A stretch of 64,000 bases of DNA from Siphonodentalium dalli. Lineage: Eukaryota > Mollusca > Scaphopoda > Gadilida > Siphonodentaliidae. Shown in pieces: positions 51,376 to 63,985 of the stretch. Within the stretch, counting starts at the first letter, position 1; each line of letters begins with the position of its first letter. Below the pieces are notes generated by a model. That model made no database searches, had not been told where the DNA came from, and worked only from the letters and a program-made list of their open reading frames with translations. The translations under genes and the position numbers were made by a program. Location: the NCBI GenBank assembly GCA_032622095.1, contig CP136065.1, positions 207,370,151 through 207,434,150 on the forward strand, written 5' to 3'.

Positions 51376-53139
51376 TAGCTGAAACAGACTCATGTATATG
51401 ATTCGTTCAAATTTGATCTTTTAACCAGTTTGATTTTTTTTAAATTATTTATATTCAATTTTTTATTTTATTTTTAGATTGAACTTTGATCTGCTTTTGA
51501 ACAAACAAACAAAACAAAAAAAAATTTAATTTTTTTTATTTACTTTTTAGATTTTTAGATTGAAACTTCTTGCTAAAAAATTTTTTTTTAATTTATTTGT
51601 TTAAAAAATTTAATTTAAAATATAAGTTCGTTAACATAACATCTGCCATGGTACCCCGAGGCACCACACCAAATTTGGTTAAAATCGATTAAGGGCTCTG
51701 GAAGAAAAATTGCATACAGACAGGCCCCTGTTTCATGAAAGCAACTTATGACATAGTTGGGACTTAAGATGGTCATAAGTTCAAACTTCAGCCATAAGTG
51801 CGTTTCACGAACAAGGTCTAAACTTAAGATGGTCTTAACTTTGGTCTTAACTTTAAGACTGCTGTGAGGTGTCATAAGATAATTTTAAAGTTAAGACCCA
51901 CGTAATAAGTGGCATATCGATCACAAGTATGGCGGCCTATGTTATTTTTTAATTACGGAGATATCTGTACATTGTCTGGGTGGGCAGTTCGTCGTCTGGT
52001 ATACAGGGTCGTGGCTACAGAGTGAGAGGGGGTGTTCGCCTCGAAATGTCCAACTACACCCCCTTAAACAACACCAAATTCTCTTTGGGTTTAAACATTC
52101 CAACTGGTACCTCAAACTTTCCAAAACCAAAGTTTGGAGAGGGCAACCACCCACCGTATAACCATAGGGTTAGTTTGGTAAAAACAATTCAGAGCACAGG
52201 CTTATCACCAGGGACGTGGCGAATGGGGTTTGTGTGTTGTCCACCCCCCCCCCCCCCCCTCCCACACACACACACACTTTGGTCAAAATGTTTAGCAATT
52301 GGAAATTTCATGCCTGACAACAACATTAATCGTACACTATATATAGGTTTCAATTGTTTGAATTTCTAACTAGTAAAGGAATGTGTTGTTTTAGAAAAAC
52401 AGCAGCAAACGAAAATCACCAACTTTAGGGGCGTCAGGTAAGAAATTTCTAACTATTGGAATATTTGAGATACCAATTGGAAAGTTTAACTCCAGCGGGT
52501 GGGGTGGACATGGCATTTCGCGAACATGGAAGTTTGGCCCGGTTCAATTAAGGGGTGGGTGCAGTTGGAAATTGTACGATGTACCCCCCCCCCCCCCACA
52601 CCACACACACACCCTCGCACACCCACACACACACACAGACCAACTAATGTAGGATATAGTCAATTATCAGCTGTGTATGTGACCTATAGATAATATATAT
52701 TATAAAATTGTATCACCCACGAATTAAACTTTTGATAAGAATTATGGCCTAGCTCAAAGCTCACAAATTCCTCTATGTTATCCCATATGTGTGTGGGGAG
52801 ATGGGGGTAAACTGAGATCAATTAATGTATTGATTCTTTCCTCTTTCCAAATTTCCGTCGGCTGTTTACAAAGCAGATATGTCATATAGGAAAGGTAACA
52901 CAAACGCTCTTTATCAAAATATGTTTTAGAAATAGTGGCAATTTTCTATAGAGAATATTATTTGTATTGAGTTTATGCCCACGCCCATATATCGTGATTT
53001 TCAAGGCTGTCCAAATTTTTGTCATATTTATTTTTGCAGGGGTGGGATGACCGTTGTACAGCATACTGTATATATGATATACACACCCGTAACGATGACA
53101 CCCCTTAATACGAGTGTGCTAATGAACACGTAGTTATAT

Positions 53140-53296
53140 AAGGATTAACTGTCATGTGGACTGTTTTTATGGAGATGTAACCGTGAGGTAAGTTGCCATA
53201 ACTTGTGTAAAACCCGAAGGGTTTTACATACAAGTTGTGACCACTTACCTCACGGTTACATCTCCATAAAAACAGTCCACATGACAGTTAATCCTT
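53140..53296. repeat. near-perfect 157-bp palindrome
   Basis: The arms begin AAGGATTAACTGTCATGTGG and contain GGTAACCGTGAGG-type sequence; the centre is GTAAAACCCGAAGGGTTTTAC. Flanked by AT-rich ATATA on both sides. Probably a compact fold-back MITE. Confidence 0.85.
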
Positions 53297-53641
53297 ATAT
53301 TTATATACATTTAGCGAAAAAGCCACTTTTGTAAATGTATTTAAATCGAAAAGTGTATCGTGACAAAACCAGCCCAAAATATCCCACAGCACCCTTGGCA
53401 AAAGTTCACAGGAACAATTGAAACCCGACGATTTATTAAGTCAATCCTGCGCGAATTCAAATGCGCCCAAAACATTACGCGTTCGTCTTTCCAAACCCAA
53501 ATGACGTATCGATGTTGTTATGAGCTGACGTATCGATGTTGTTATTAGCTGTTGCGCATTCACCGAGAAATAACTGCAACTAGCCACGTGGGCGCCGACC
53601 AATCAGAATGCTGGATTTAGTGATGACAACACTTAGTATGT

Positions 53642-53664
53642 AAATATATATATATATATATATA
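53642..53664. repeat. (TA)n microsatellite
   Basis: About eleven TA units. Confidence 0.9.
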
Positions 53665-54419
53665 TCCATGGTATGACAACCGCATAAAACATCTGCATAA
53701 AAGTAATAAAAAAGTTACTCTAACAAATATTTTTCATTTCCCTTTGAATCGAAAAATGACCTATGTGTGTCCTGACGACATCGCCGATTTATTTTGAGTA
53801 TTGCTACACGTAGAGAGCGGTAGTCGATAATACACGAGTTATGTCGGCTCACATAAAAAAAATCGCCGCCTGATCATTGCTCTCAGTGGATTAACTCGGC
53901 GTGAATACATGGTCGCACTCATGCATCGATCCATATAATTATATTGTCTTATTTCTGACACCGCCACTCGTCAGTAAACGCAAAGCTCGTCATTTTAAGA
54001 GCCTGCGATGTACTCATGTTCGAATTCACATCGTGGAACTCATACAAGTCTAAGATCCATATGCGAATATAAGGCCACTGACTATAGACACTAAGATACA
54101 TGCGCTGATTCGCCCACCCCCACCCAAAGCATCCCTGTCACACAATAATGTCAACTCGGACTCGGCTCTTTCTCGATAACCTCTCAATGCCGTACATAAA
54201 GATTGCACAAGCCCACATTTTTTTGTTCCGGACTGTAGAAAATTGTCGATAACCAGTCTAAATGAGCGGGAACTTAACTTACTACTTAAGTAGGACTTAA
54301 TCTTGTTTTGTGAAACGCGTTCTTGAAACGGAAAAGTTACATCATAAGATCCACCTTAGATCTTAGATTAAGTCCATCTTAAGATAATCTTATGACCTTG
54401 CTTCATGAAACAGGCCCCA

Positions 54420-55268
54420 GAACAGACAGACATATCACTGAACTCTAATATATATAAACCAAAGAACATACATTCGCTTTGCCATTAAATGTGAAAATTA
54501 TGACAAGTGTCATGCTAAACGAAAAACATAGTTATAATCACGGATAAATTTATAACATCATGCCGCAAATATAAATCTCAGTAAGTTATGATTTGACAAC
54601 AAAAAAAGTTGTTTGAATATAGCCAATTTAACACTGAATGTATGCATGGATATCAAAATTAGGGTGAAGAAAGATGGCGTCGAAAAAATCTCCGCAGCCA
54701 GCGGCCGGCTCGGCATCTGATTGGTCGAATATATTCTAATAAATTGCCATTGGGCGGGACTACGCTGTGGGCGTGGCCTCTGTGGAAAGCTCCATTATAC
54801 AATTAGCCCGGATTGTTTGCATACATGTACATCTTTGGTTTTATTTTTCTCCCCGGATCAATTACTTTCCTCTGTTATTAATGTTGTCATCGGCATAAAT
54901 TGAAACAGGACGCCACTTTATACGAATGCGTCACAGTGAATTCATTTAACGCACTCCATTTGATGTTCCTTGGGTAGTTAACATTAATAATAAAATGACC
55001 CACAAATAATGGAACGATAAAATAAATGTTCTTATGTCCCCATTAGTGCACATTCAGCGAATTGCCGATATTTCCCAACGGACACACGCGTAGATGTTGG
55101 ACGACTGATAAGGTCCGTGCGAAGCATCACGTGAGTGGCGCCAATATATACTGATTATCGAGATTAGTAATTGAGTTATGCGTCACATCTAAATTCATTA
55201 GTTCCGTGACGAAGCACGACCCTTAAACTACTCCACTGAGCCATATTAGTGTGAAAGTCGAGGTGGCA
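54420..55268. other. unassigned DNA
   Basis: No gene or repeat I can support. A 15-20 bp block (AAAAAGTTGTTTGAATATA) recurs at 54605 and 55868. Confidence 0.5.
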
Positions 55269-55270
55269 TA

Positions 55271-55485
55271 CAGTAATGCCCTAAATAATCGACTCCGTAA
55301 CCACAGCAGAATTATGGGTAACTTTTCAGGATTTAGTCGGAAATATATGGCTTGTTGCCATTCATAGGAAAGCTCTCGGTGAGAGCTTTCCGATGAATAT
55401 GAACAAGCCATATTTCCGACTAAATCCTGAAAAGTTACCCATAATTCTGCTGTGGTTAAGAAGTCGATTATTTAGGGCGTTACTG
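55271..55485. mobile_element. Tc1/mariner-like fold-back MITE, copy 2
   Basis: 215 bp, same family as 45609-45810: CAGTAATGCCCTAAATAATC ends, inverted arms, TA on both sides (55269-55270 and 55486-55487). The loop has a duplicated AGCTCTC/GAGAGCT. Confidence 0.82.
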
Positions 55486-55487
55486 TA

Positions 55488-57245
55488 CTTCGACAAGTTC
55501 AAATTAATGCATTTTTTTAATCGTCCGTTTTCTCCGCAACTGAAATTCACCACATTATTCTCAAAGCTTACATGAACACTCCTGATTACAAAGAGGGATG
55601 TGAAGTCAAGAATTTGCCATGCACCACTTACGTGACAGTTGATGGGATGGGGGAGTAACTCTGTCGTAATGCCACCAAGTTGATACCCAATACTATCGGG
55701 AAGAAAGATGTTACCAATGTTATATAACCAGTCAAAACAAACAACATATCCTCGCGCAAATAGATTCATATAATATTCACATAGGTTTAAATTGGGTTAT
55801 TTTATTCTGAAATAAGCCGATAATGGACATATATCCGTTTGTTTGTTGTCAGTACATTATGATTCGACAACTAAAAAGTTGTTTGAATATATGCAATTTA
55901 AAACTAAGCGCTTGTGCGGTTAATCAAAATTAGGGCGAACAAAGAATTTTCATTGAAGCTCAGTCGCTGACTGGTAGAAAATATATGCAAATAATTATTT
56001 GCTTGTGGAAAGGTTCATTGTTGAATTCAAATCTACCCGACAGACGATTGCATGGGTTACACGGGTGTTCACATGAACCGGTATTTTGTTCAGGTCGGCA
56101 CACGTGTTTATGCAATAACAAACTACATTTCCGATAACCTATATGTTAGCGCGTTCGCTTATAATATTAACATTGCTTTAAAACGCCCATTTTATTTCTG
56201 CAGCGTTGATTCATGTGATAATTTATAGCTCGATTTGTAAGAACAGTTAATGTGTTGCAAACTGTTATTGCACATATGTGTATTTTCAATGCATGTGCTA
56301 TTGTTTTCAATTATTTTAATTGAGACTTATATACTGCCGGGATTCCACCTCAACTAATCAGGGACGCGGCGACTGGGGTGGTTTGGACGATACCTATGCC
56401 CCCACCAAAGAGTATTTGTCCAACATTATGAAGGAAATATCATGCGTGACACATCATTATGAATTTTCAGATTAAAAAATAGGTATATGTATTGTGAAAT
56501 ATGCTACTTTAGACCATAAATCGAATTTTTTACTAAAATTGACGTCAGACCATAAGGGGTGTTAAAGGCACGGGTTGCGTTCGTTGCAGAAATATATATA
56601 TATATTTGTTCAAATCGCCATCAACAGAAGGAACACCAAAATATATGCCAAACATAATCAGCGCGTAAATAGTATATTGTCGTCAAGACGTACGATGGTG
56701 TACGTAAACAAGAGCCTGCTCGTGTTACAAAAGTTGTGCTTCTGTTTACACAACACAGCGCAATTTTAATGGTTAATCACATACAAATTATATAAACGCT
56801 CTTTATTATTTCCATATCAGGAAAACAATAACAAATAACGCTCTTTGTGCTACCATATCCGGATCTAAACAAAAGCCAGGAAAGGTAACTTTTGTTTTGC
56901 TTTTGTTTACATAACAAAGGGGGGAATTGACAATAACATACTGTTTGTGCCATATTTCTGATTGGCATAAGAACAAAGTCCGTCTATGTCTTACTATTCC
57001 TTCTGTTTATGGCGGTTCTTGGCGGAGGTGAATATTTTAACAGCATACCAACCGCAAACGCCGCCCGTATCTTTAAAATTGGCATTTCCAACATTTGATA
57101 TATTGATGGGAAAACTCCAACCCAAGTGTGTGAATTTCTGTTTGGTTCAGGATTTTGATCTAGTTCAATCTCTTGTTATACCCAACATAATATATACAAC
57201 AAATGAATGAATATGGATTAGTGCAAAATACACTCATGTGCTCTA
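55488..57245. other. unassigned DNA
   Basis: About 1.75 kb. Two inverse copies of the dispersed motif (56796, 56838) lie 40 bp apart with CCATATC segments. No supportable gene. Confidence 0.5.
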
Positions 57246-57253
57246 TGAATGAT

Positions 57254-59669
57254 CAGGCCCGAAGCCAGACGACTCATTTTGAAGTGATACGAGGGGGCGA
57301 AGATGTAAAATTTCCGACAACATCCGCGCCTGCGCGGATATCTCGGCGCTCTGCGCCGAGCAGGGGGGGGGGGGGGATGGTATGGAAGGGGGGTGTCCCC
57401 CCTTCCAAAGTTGAAATTTTTTGAATTTTCATAATTGAAATTGTACATTCTGGTGCAGTTTGGCATTCAAAAATATTATGTTACACATTCTGGGAAAAAA
57501 GAATGAAACATGCATTAATACTCCCCGGTTTAACACCGATGAATGGATGTATAGCATCTAAATAATATCCAATTAGTTAATTTAATTAAGTTAATTTTAG
57601 CTCACCTTTGGTCTTTATCATTTTGTCCAGTTGCAAGGCACGTGTCACATATAAAGAACAGTTTGTATCACACACAATACGGTAAATCCGATTATAACCC
57701 TCACAGAGAATGAAGGAAATGTTATGTTAATCCAATATATTCCCATAAGGGAAGTAATCTGGCAGTATGGTGTTTATTGTCTGATCACTTATGCGTAATA
57801 ACATCAATTGGAATATACATGTAAGCTGTCACATTAACTGCGAAATGAATCTATACTAACAATTTTCGTCTGTTTTTTGTTGTTGCGAAATGGTCTATGA
57901 CTTTATCGTAGTCTATATCTTTCCTCGACAAACTGATGAACATTAGGTTGTCCAATCGATCATCCTTCATTGTGGTCCTTAGATAGGTTTTTATAAGTTT
58001 CATTCGACTGAACGATCGCTCGGCACAAGCGGAAGAGACAGGAAGAATTACACATATCTGGAACAGAGTGATCAGATTAGGGAACGTACCACTTAACTTG
58101 TTAGCAACAATAAACTCAAGGAGATCAATCGGACTTTTGACATCGTCAGGATTTTCCACGTTTGATATGTAGTCCTTGAAAAAAGTCTGAAAGTCTGTGA
58201 ATTCGTCATTAATTGCTTTTGGGTTAACGTCTTTCTTGTAGAATTCGGCGAGTGCATGTATTTGTTCAGGTGCGTTTTCTTCTAAAATCCGAGAGGGCGA
58301 AAGATAGGAAAATTTTGCTACATCGTTGAAAAATGGTTGAAAGCGAGTGTCCATTTCTCCGACCAGTGTGTCCAGGACAGCAAAATATACTACCCTGAGT
58401 TTATCTTTTCCTGTCAACTGAGTTCCCGTGAACATTCCAGTTTCAGGCTCGTCAAAGAAACGTTTTCGTTTACGGCATCGCTTCGGAAGTTTATTTTCAA
58501 CAATGATATCGTTCTCTTCTGCGAAATTAATCACGCTATCGAAAAGAGCCGAGAATGAGTCATCTGATCGCATCGAATTCAACGTAGCCTCCGTGACACT
58601 GATGAGATCTTTTGCCTTTAACATGTCGATGTCTCTTCCTTGAAGCTCCTTTGATAGGATATTGCACGATCTTAACACTTTCTCCCACAAAATGAGCATA
58701 AATATAAATTCTGTCGACTCCATCTTCTTCACGTAACCACTGGCGGTACAGCCCCCCCTTTGTATCGTTCTTCTCAACCCATTCTAATGTAGCTATAAGT
58801 TCACCGAACAACTCCTTCACAGCTCTAACTGCGCTGTGCCGGGCATTCCATCGTGTTTCACACATTTTCTTCAGTGTACGAATTCGACAGTCATTTTCAT
58901 CACAGTGAGTCCAAAGTTCATACAACCTGTTCCTGGCATTCATTATAAAGTCATACAATCCTGATAGAATGTCGAAAAATCCTTTCGATGATTCATCTGT
59001 ACAACTGTCGGAAAGAACCAGATTAAGGTTATGTGCATTACAGTGTATGTACGTTGCCAGTTTGTTCAACTCTCCTAAACGAGTTTGCAGTCCAGATTTT
59101 TTCCCACTCATAACTGCTGCACCATCGTATCCTTGGCCTCTACAGTCTCCGAAATTGAGTCCCCACTCGCCAAGCTTTTCTAGAACACACTTGTATAAGT
59201 TTTCGGCATCCTCATTTATTTTCATGTTATATAAACACAGAAACTCTTCCTGAATTTTTCCTTTAGTCATGTCAACATATCTCACATTGAAAGACAGCTG
59301 GTTTTTCCTACTTCCTAATAAAGATCTATATTGTGGTTTATCAGATAAAGCAAAAGTCCACAGAGCCAACAGGTCATAAAGTTAACTGGTTTTTAGAATG
59401 AATAGCAGCCTCAACGTTGGGAGACTCCCTGCTGTCTGCATTGATTAATGGGTTCTTTGATAATAAGAAACTTAATGTTAAGTCCAAGAACAAGGTGATA
59501 AATGGTCGGAAATTTGATATGGCATGTCGGAATTAAGCTCTCTCTCTCTACCATTAAATCTAGTCATCATGGGTTAGCATTTATTTTCCGACGGCATGAG
59601 AACATTTCCGACAGAAACGTTCACAGGGGGGCGGTTCGCCCCCGCTGCACCCCACCAGCTTCGGGCCTG
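57254..59669 (-). mobile_element. defective hAT DNA transposon
   Basis: 2416 bp with 12-bp perfect inverted ends CAGGCCCGAAGC / GCTTCGGGCCTG and a perfect 8-bp duplication TGAATGAT (57246-57253, 59670-59677). A minus-strand transposase remnant fills 57851-59369. Short GC-rich hairpins (GCGCCTGCGC; CGGCGCTCTGCGCCG) and a G13 run lie near the left end. Confidence 0.95.
57851..59369 (-). pseudogene. hAT transposase (DUF4371/ZMYM-like type), truncated and frame-broken
   Basis: The first frame (59369 to about 58740) has GDCRGQGYDGAAVMSGK, YIHCNAHNLNLVLSDSC and MCETRWNARHSAVRA, the central RNase-H-like catalytic region of hAT proteins related to the cellular ZMYM1-type family. Near 58751-58757, at a run of C's (plus strand), sense moves to another frame. 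That frame continues to 57851 with a CAERSFSRMKLIKTYLRTTM segment and a LMFISL motif, the hAT C-terminal dimerisation region. The expected N-terminal DNA-binding zinc finger and the first third are missing; the 300 bp between 59369 and the right end cannot hold them. Inactive in this copy. Confidence 0.88.
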
Positions 59670-59677
59670 TGAATGAT

Positions 59678-60409
59678 GCTAACAAATGGTAATTATAATG
59701 AAAATGAATTCATAACTCCAGTCCATAAATAGCCGGATTTAATGAACAGTCCCCTGTTAATACTATCGTTTCCCGCAAAATAAACCAATACATGTACTGG
59801 ATAACTATACCAGCTATCTGATGAATCCACAAGATTGATGATTTAGCTTTAATTCGGGAAGATTAAGTTAAGCTAAACTTTGCCATGACAATCATTGTTG
59901 AAGCACCACCTATGTGTCACCTTTACCACCTCTGTGTCACCTTTACCTCTGTGTCACCTTTAGCCATAAAGGAAACCATGGAGAATAACAGCGAATAACA
60001 GTATGAGACTCAGGTGTGTGAACTCTCTGCTTACCAGACTTATCGAATCCTCGGTGCGTTTCCACCGGAAGCCAGTGCAAACTCGAATCGTTCTCCTGAT
60101 ATTTCATTCGGCACGAAGTCACCAGAATCCACTCTATTACACTAATGCTCCCATGGTCTGACAGTACCGACGGAGCATACACCGAGAGATTCCAATTAGT
60201 CCGAAAGGTTCAGCGGTCAATTGCAGATCCAATCTACTATACAATCATTCTATGTGTAAATACTACAACGTCCAAATTATCCAATAAACGCATTATTCGG
60301 TCACTTGGTTCATGGACTTTGCACACTATTGGTTATTGTTCTGTATTGAGCTTTACATGCGCATATTCATGTGATATTGTGTGTGCTAGAACAATATTGT
60401 ATGTAACCT
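59678..60409. other. unassigned DNA with a short tandem repeat
   Basis: CTGTGTCACCTTTACC-like units repeat three to four times at about 59910-59962. Nothing else recognised. Confidence 0.5.
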
Positions 60410-60975
60410 AGACCAAGTCGTCTCGGTCCACAACAGCTTATGATATCGGTTGGGTTGGTGATGTTTTGGACCGAGTCCCGTCCCGTAAACTCTTCTATGA
60501 CAGACTTTCATTGAAAAGACGTACTACATTTACACGTGGAGCCCGCGCATTCGCGTGAACCCCTGGATTTGATTAATCATCTGTCATGTCCGTGATTACT
60601 CTGTCTTCTAAATGATATATAATTTACCGTGATGGTTTAATATATGCTTTACATGAATTTCTGATAGCGCGACAAATCGAAATTCTCTGGAAAACAAGGC
60701 TTTGTTTACTTATAGATCTCGTTGCTTTGACATTCAACGAACCTCGTGTATACGCATGGTGTAGATATCATCATGCTTGGGAAAGGCTGTCCTGTTTATA
60801 TACGCAAAGCGTCCATTTGGCCTAATCGGAAGACATACAAGCACGATAATTCGCGCACACGATTCTGGGCGTAAAGTCTGTTATAGCAGAGTAACGGGAC
60901 GGGACTCGGGCCAAAACAACATCAACCAATCCAATACCCCAAGCTGCTGTGGACCGAGAAGACCTTGTCTACATG
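60410..60975. mobile_element. fold-back element with about 95-bp arms
   Basis: 60413-60505 is an inverted copy of 60877-60972. Shared blocks include GTCTCGGTCCACAACAGCTT and GGACCGAGTCCCGTCCCGT. The 370-bp centre is non-coding. Confidence 0.7.
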
Positions 60976-61662
60976 TAGCCATGAGTTCAATATCAAAGTG
61001 ACGTTCCTGTGCCAGTGTGGCTCCGAAATCACATCGCAATGAAATGCACCGATAGATTTCCTCCACCGAAGTTGTGTAAATATGTCGTCTTATGCCACTC
61101 CCAATTGTGATTGCCAATTTCAACTGGATACTTTTCAGAGTCAGTACATATATCGATTAATATCCGCTTAGTGTTTGAAGCTAATAACGACACAGTGGGA
61201 TGCTGTTTAATAATCAATCAATATTATTCGATCAATTCATATATAGTATGCAGAAATTATAGTTCAATCCACTTTACACTGATTAGTAACGAGATTAAAG
61301 GGCATATGCATGGTACCGTTGTCATAACCATCCTTCAACGAACATCGAGAAAGAAACCAGAGCGGGAACAATACCGTACGCATATCAGGATTAGCATATT
61401 GACAAGATATATTGGTTGCCCACCACGTATGCCCGTATATAACGCGTGAGTGGTACATTTTCAGCAATAACAGATCATTATTACACTCGTCAAGCGAACA
61501 TACTGTCTCACTACTGAATATCAGTTTGAACCACTGCATTATAAGCACACAGTATGGATTTAAACGGACATCCCTCACTTGAAGCTACAAATAATGTTTA
61601 TCTGAAGCTCCATATAATGTTTATATAATTGGGAATGAGGGTAAGATATATGTAGGTCGACC
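60976..61662. other. unassigned DNA
   Basis: No supportable feature. Confidence 0.5.
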
Positions 61663-61857
61663 AAGCCTGAGTTTAATGTGTCTGTAATTTGCAGAATGGT
61701 ATCCCCGCCACAGCGGGCTAGTATCACCAAGTTCACTTTCTGGGGACCCCATTCTGCATGGCCCCATCTGTTATGGGAGACATAGACTCAGATTGAAGTT
61801 CCCAAATGGTGAATATTGTGCTGTACATCCATTGGGAACCTCGATTATGCAATTGGC
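61663..61857. mobile_element. MITE copy 3 of the CAAGCCTGAG family, truncated
   Basis: Starts CAAGCCTGAGTTTAATGTG and matches the reverse complement of copy 1 for about 195 bp, through TGGGAGACATAGACTCAGATTG and AACCTCGATTATGC, then loses similarity. The other half is missing. Confidence 0.75.
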
Positions 61858-63938
61858 CTTCTATAATTACACCGCGACCGCTACATTTTTACCATATTAA
61901 GAGGGAGGTAAAGTGGCAATATTTGAATGGGGAATTCAGTGTTAACTTTTGAGGAAAAGTTTATCAAACCTTACAAAGCGCAGGTGACCAAAATACCTTC
62001 TTGTATAGTTTGAAGACTTATCTAGTGACAACGCGAAGCGGAATTTTGATTTTCAGCTTTGATATTATTGGACATTATTAAAAAGTAGGTCACCATTGTT
62101 TATCATTGTTTATAATATTTCCATAAAATGTCACAAAACATAAAATGAAAAATCTGCTTTGCGTTGTCACTAGATATATGCTCAAACATTCCAACAAGAC
62201 ATGAGGAATTATTCCACGGTATGTAGATATAGAGTAATCTTGTCTTGAAAATTAACACTGAATTCTCCATTTAAATGTTGCCACTTTACCTCCTAAACTG
62301 ACACGGAGCGCTCTTCATTGTTCAATGATGAAAAAAAGTCGAGTATGTTTGTGGCATCTAGTCAACATAAGACAATTTAACGTATTTACATACCTTGCAT
62401 CAGTATGTTGGTCAATGAGACCGAACCGGGTGTAACAACAGCGGCCAAACCTCCACGGAGCTTTAAGGTAGTCAATCCTCTGGTGAAATATTTTTTAAAT
62501 ACAGAATATCATATCTCGTTCACTGTGTTTAAACGTTGTGTGGTGGGACCGGGGAGTCACAAAGCGCATCCATCCTCACAGTTGAAGGGGTGCCCTAAAA
62601 GGTCCACATTTGTGGTTTTTCTTTGAGCCACGAACTCATTACCGATACCAGATACAACCACTGTAATTAACTTCATCTTGACTGCAAGTAGTGTGAGAAG
62701 TCTTAATGAATTGCCTTGCACTTCGACGATATGATGATCACGTCCTGCGTGGTTGCTTAATATCCTGGTTTAGATACTTGAGAGATGGATATAGCTCAGT
62801 TCCTTGGGTAATGACTTCACACCAGTATTGCCGTTGATGACTTTGCGGATTTTAGTTTGTCATGTTTCAATAGCTGGTGGTGTATGGGTTCAATAGCTGA
62901 TGGTAATTCATATATGCATAGAATCCTTTCAACTGCTTTATACTAGCCTCAACTTCCCGATCATTTTATTAAAATATGTCAACGGGCAATCTGTTTCTTG
63001 TCTCCGGTTGATGACATATATGAGACAACCACCCCTTTCTACGTCTGATTCAATTGGTTATAGAGCCGTATTTCATATTACGATTGCATACCGGGATCCC
63101 ATTTCCAGCGGAAATTACAATCTGGTCATTTTTTATTTATACCCATATAATTTAATCATAAGTTGTCAATCCACGGAATACTGTAAAGCTATTTGCTGAC
63201 ACACACTTTGCAATTTAGGTTATTTCTGGATAACCTAAATTTCTTGATTACTTTCCCCACTACAAAAATGACAGCAGCGCCGAGTAACCACGCCTATACC
63301 GCGTGCCTAAAAAATGTACATGCAAACTGTTCGATACTTCCTACCATTTAACATGAAATTTCGACATCATAATTCCTTCGGGTATGACTGTATTGACAAT
63401 AACCGTAATATAGATGCTAATATTCAGTGCACATGTAACCAGACACATCAATAAGGTGGAACATTTGTAAAGAAATGAAACACGGAAATTAAAACTAACA
63501 AGGGTTCGTGCCATCGCGGTCGAATATCAATCCCACGTGCAACTACAGCTGCCCTGTGCCACGCGATGCGTGATCCGTTGCGTCAAGCCAATCAAAAACG
63601 CTGAATTTCCGGCGCGACGAAGTTTTGAGTGACAGATATCTCTTTCAACTTCACGTGTCTTTTTAGACGGAAATAGTCTCAATGTTGTACGCTCGTTATA
63701 CTTCCGGCTTCTACTGTCGGTGATTCTCTTGTGAAATGACGGATTAAATTATAAGAATAAATCTTGGTTCGATTATGGTTGTGCGCCACGCGTTTTGTAG
63801 AATTTATCTTCAAACTTTTCGGTTATAACTGCTCAACCTTGATCGAAACAAGAGTTATTTCTTAAAAAGTAATGTACAGTTGTGCTGTTGTATTATAAGT
63901 TGCAGTGGCTCCAGTCGAGTGGTATATCTAGCGTGATG
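61858..63938. other. unassigned DNA
   Basis: About 2.1 kb. A loose inverted relationship exists between 61900-62060 and 62150-62290 (CTCCCTC...TTTACCTCC, GAATTCA segments, CACTAGATA/TATCTAGTG), suggesting one more decayed inverted-repeat element. No gene. Confidence 0.45.
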
Positions 63939-63985
63939 CTGGACCAATACCACCCGATGGGAAGCGGAGGGTGGTATTGGTCCCA
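63939..63985. repeat. 15-bp perfect hairpin at the window edge
   Basis: GGACCAATACCACCC (63941-63955) and GGGTGGTATTGGTCC (63969-63983) are exact inverse copies separated by 13 nt. Probably the start of a fold-back element that continues beyond the window. Confidence 0.75.

Larger units (their letters stand above)
51721..54419. mobile_element. possible element bounded by inverted CTGTTTCATGAA ends
   Basis: GGCCCCTGTTTCATGAAAGC at 51723 is mirrored by GCTTCATGAAACAGGCCCC ending at 54418. Inside each end are AACTTATGAC/ACTTAAGATGG-type segments that are again mirrored. The 2.7 kb between contain a palindrome (53140-53296), C-runs with (CA)n tracts (52243-52277, 52585-52640) and no transposase. 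The span may be one element or two unrelated half copies. Confidence 0.4.

Noticed and set aside
62780-62860. Possible tRNA-like GATATAGCTCAGTTCC segment
   Set aside because: Only the box-A-like piece fits; no T-arm or acceptor pairing follows.
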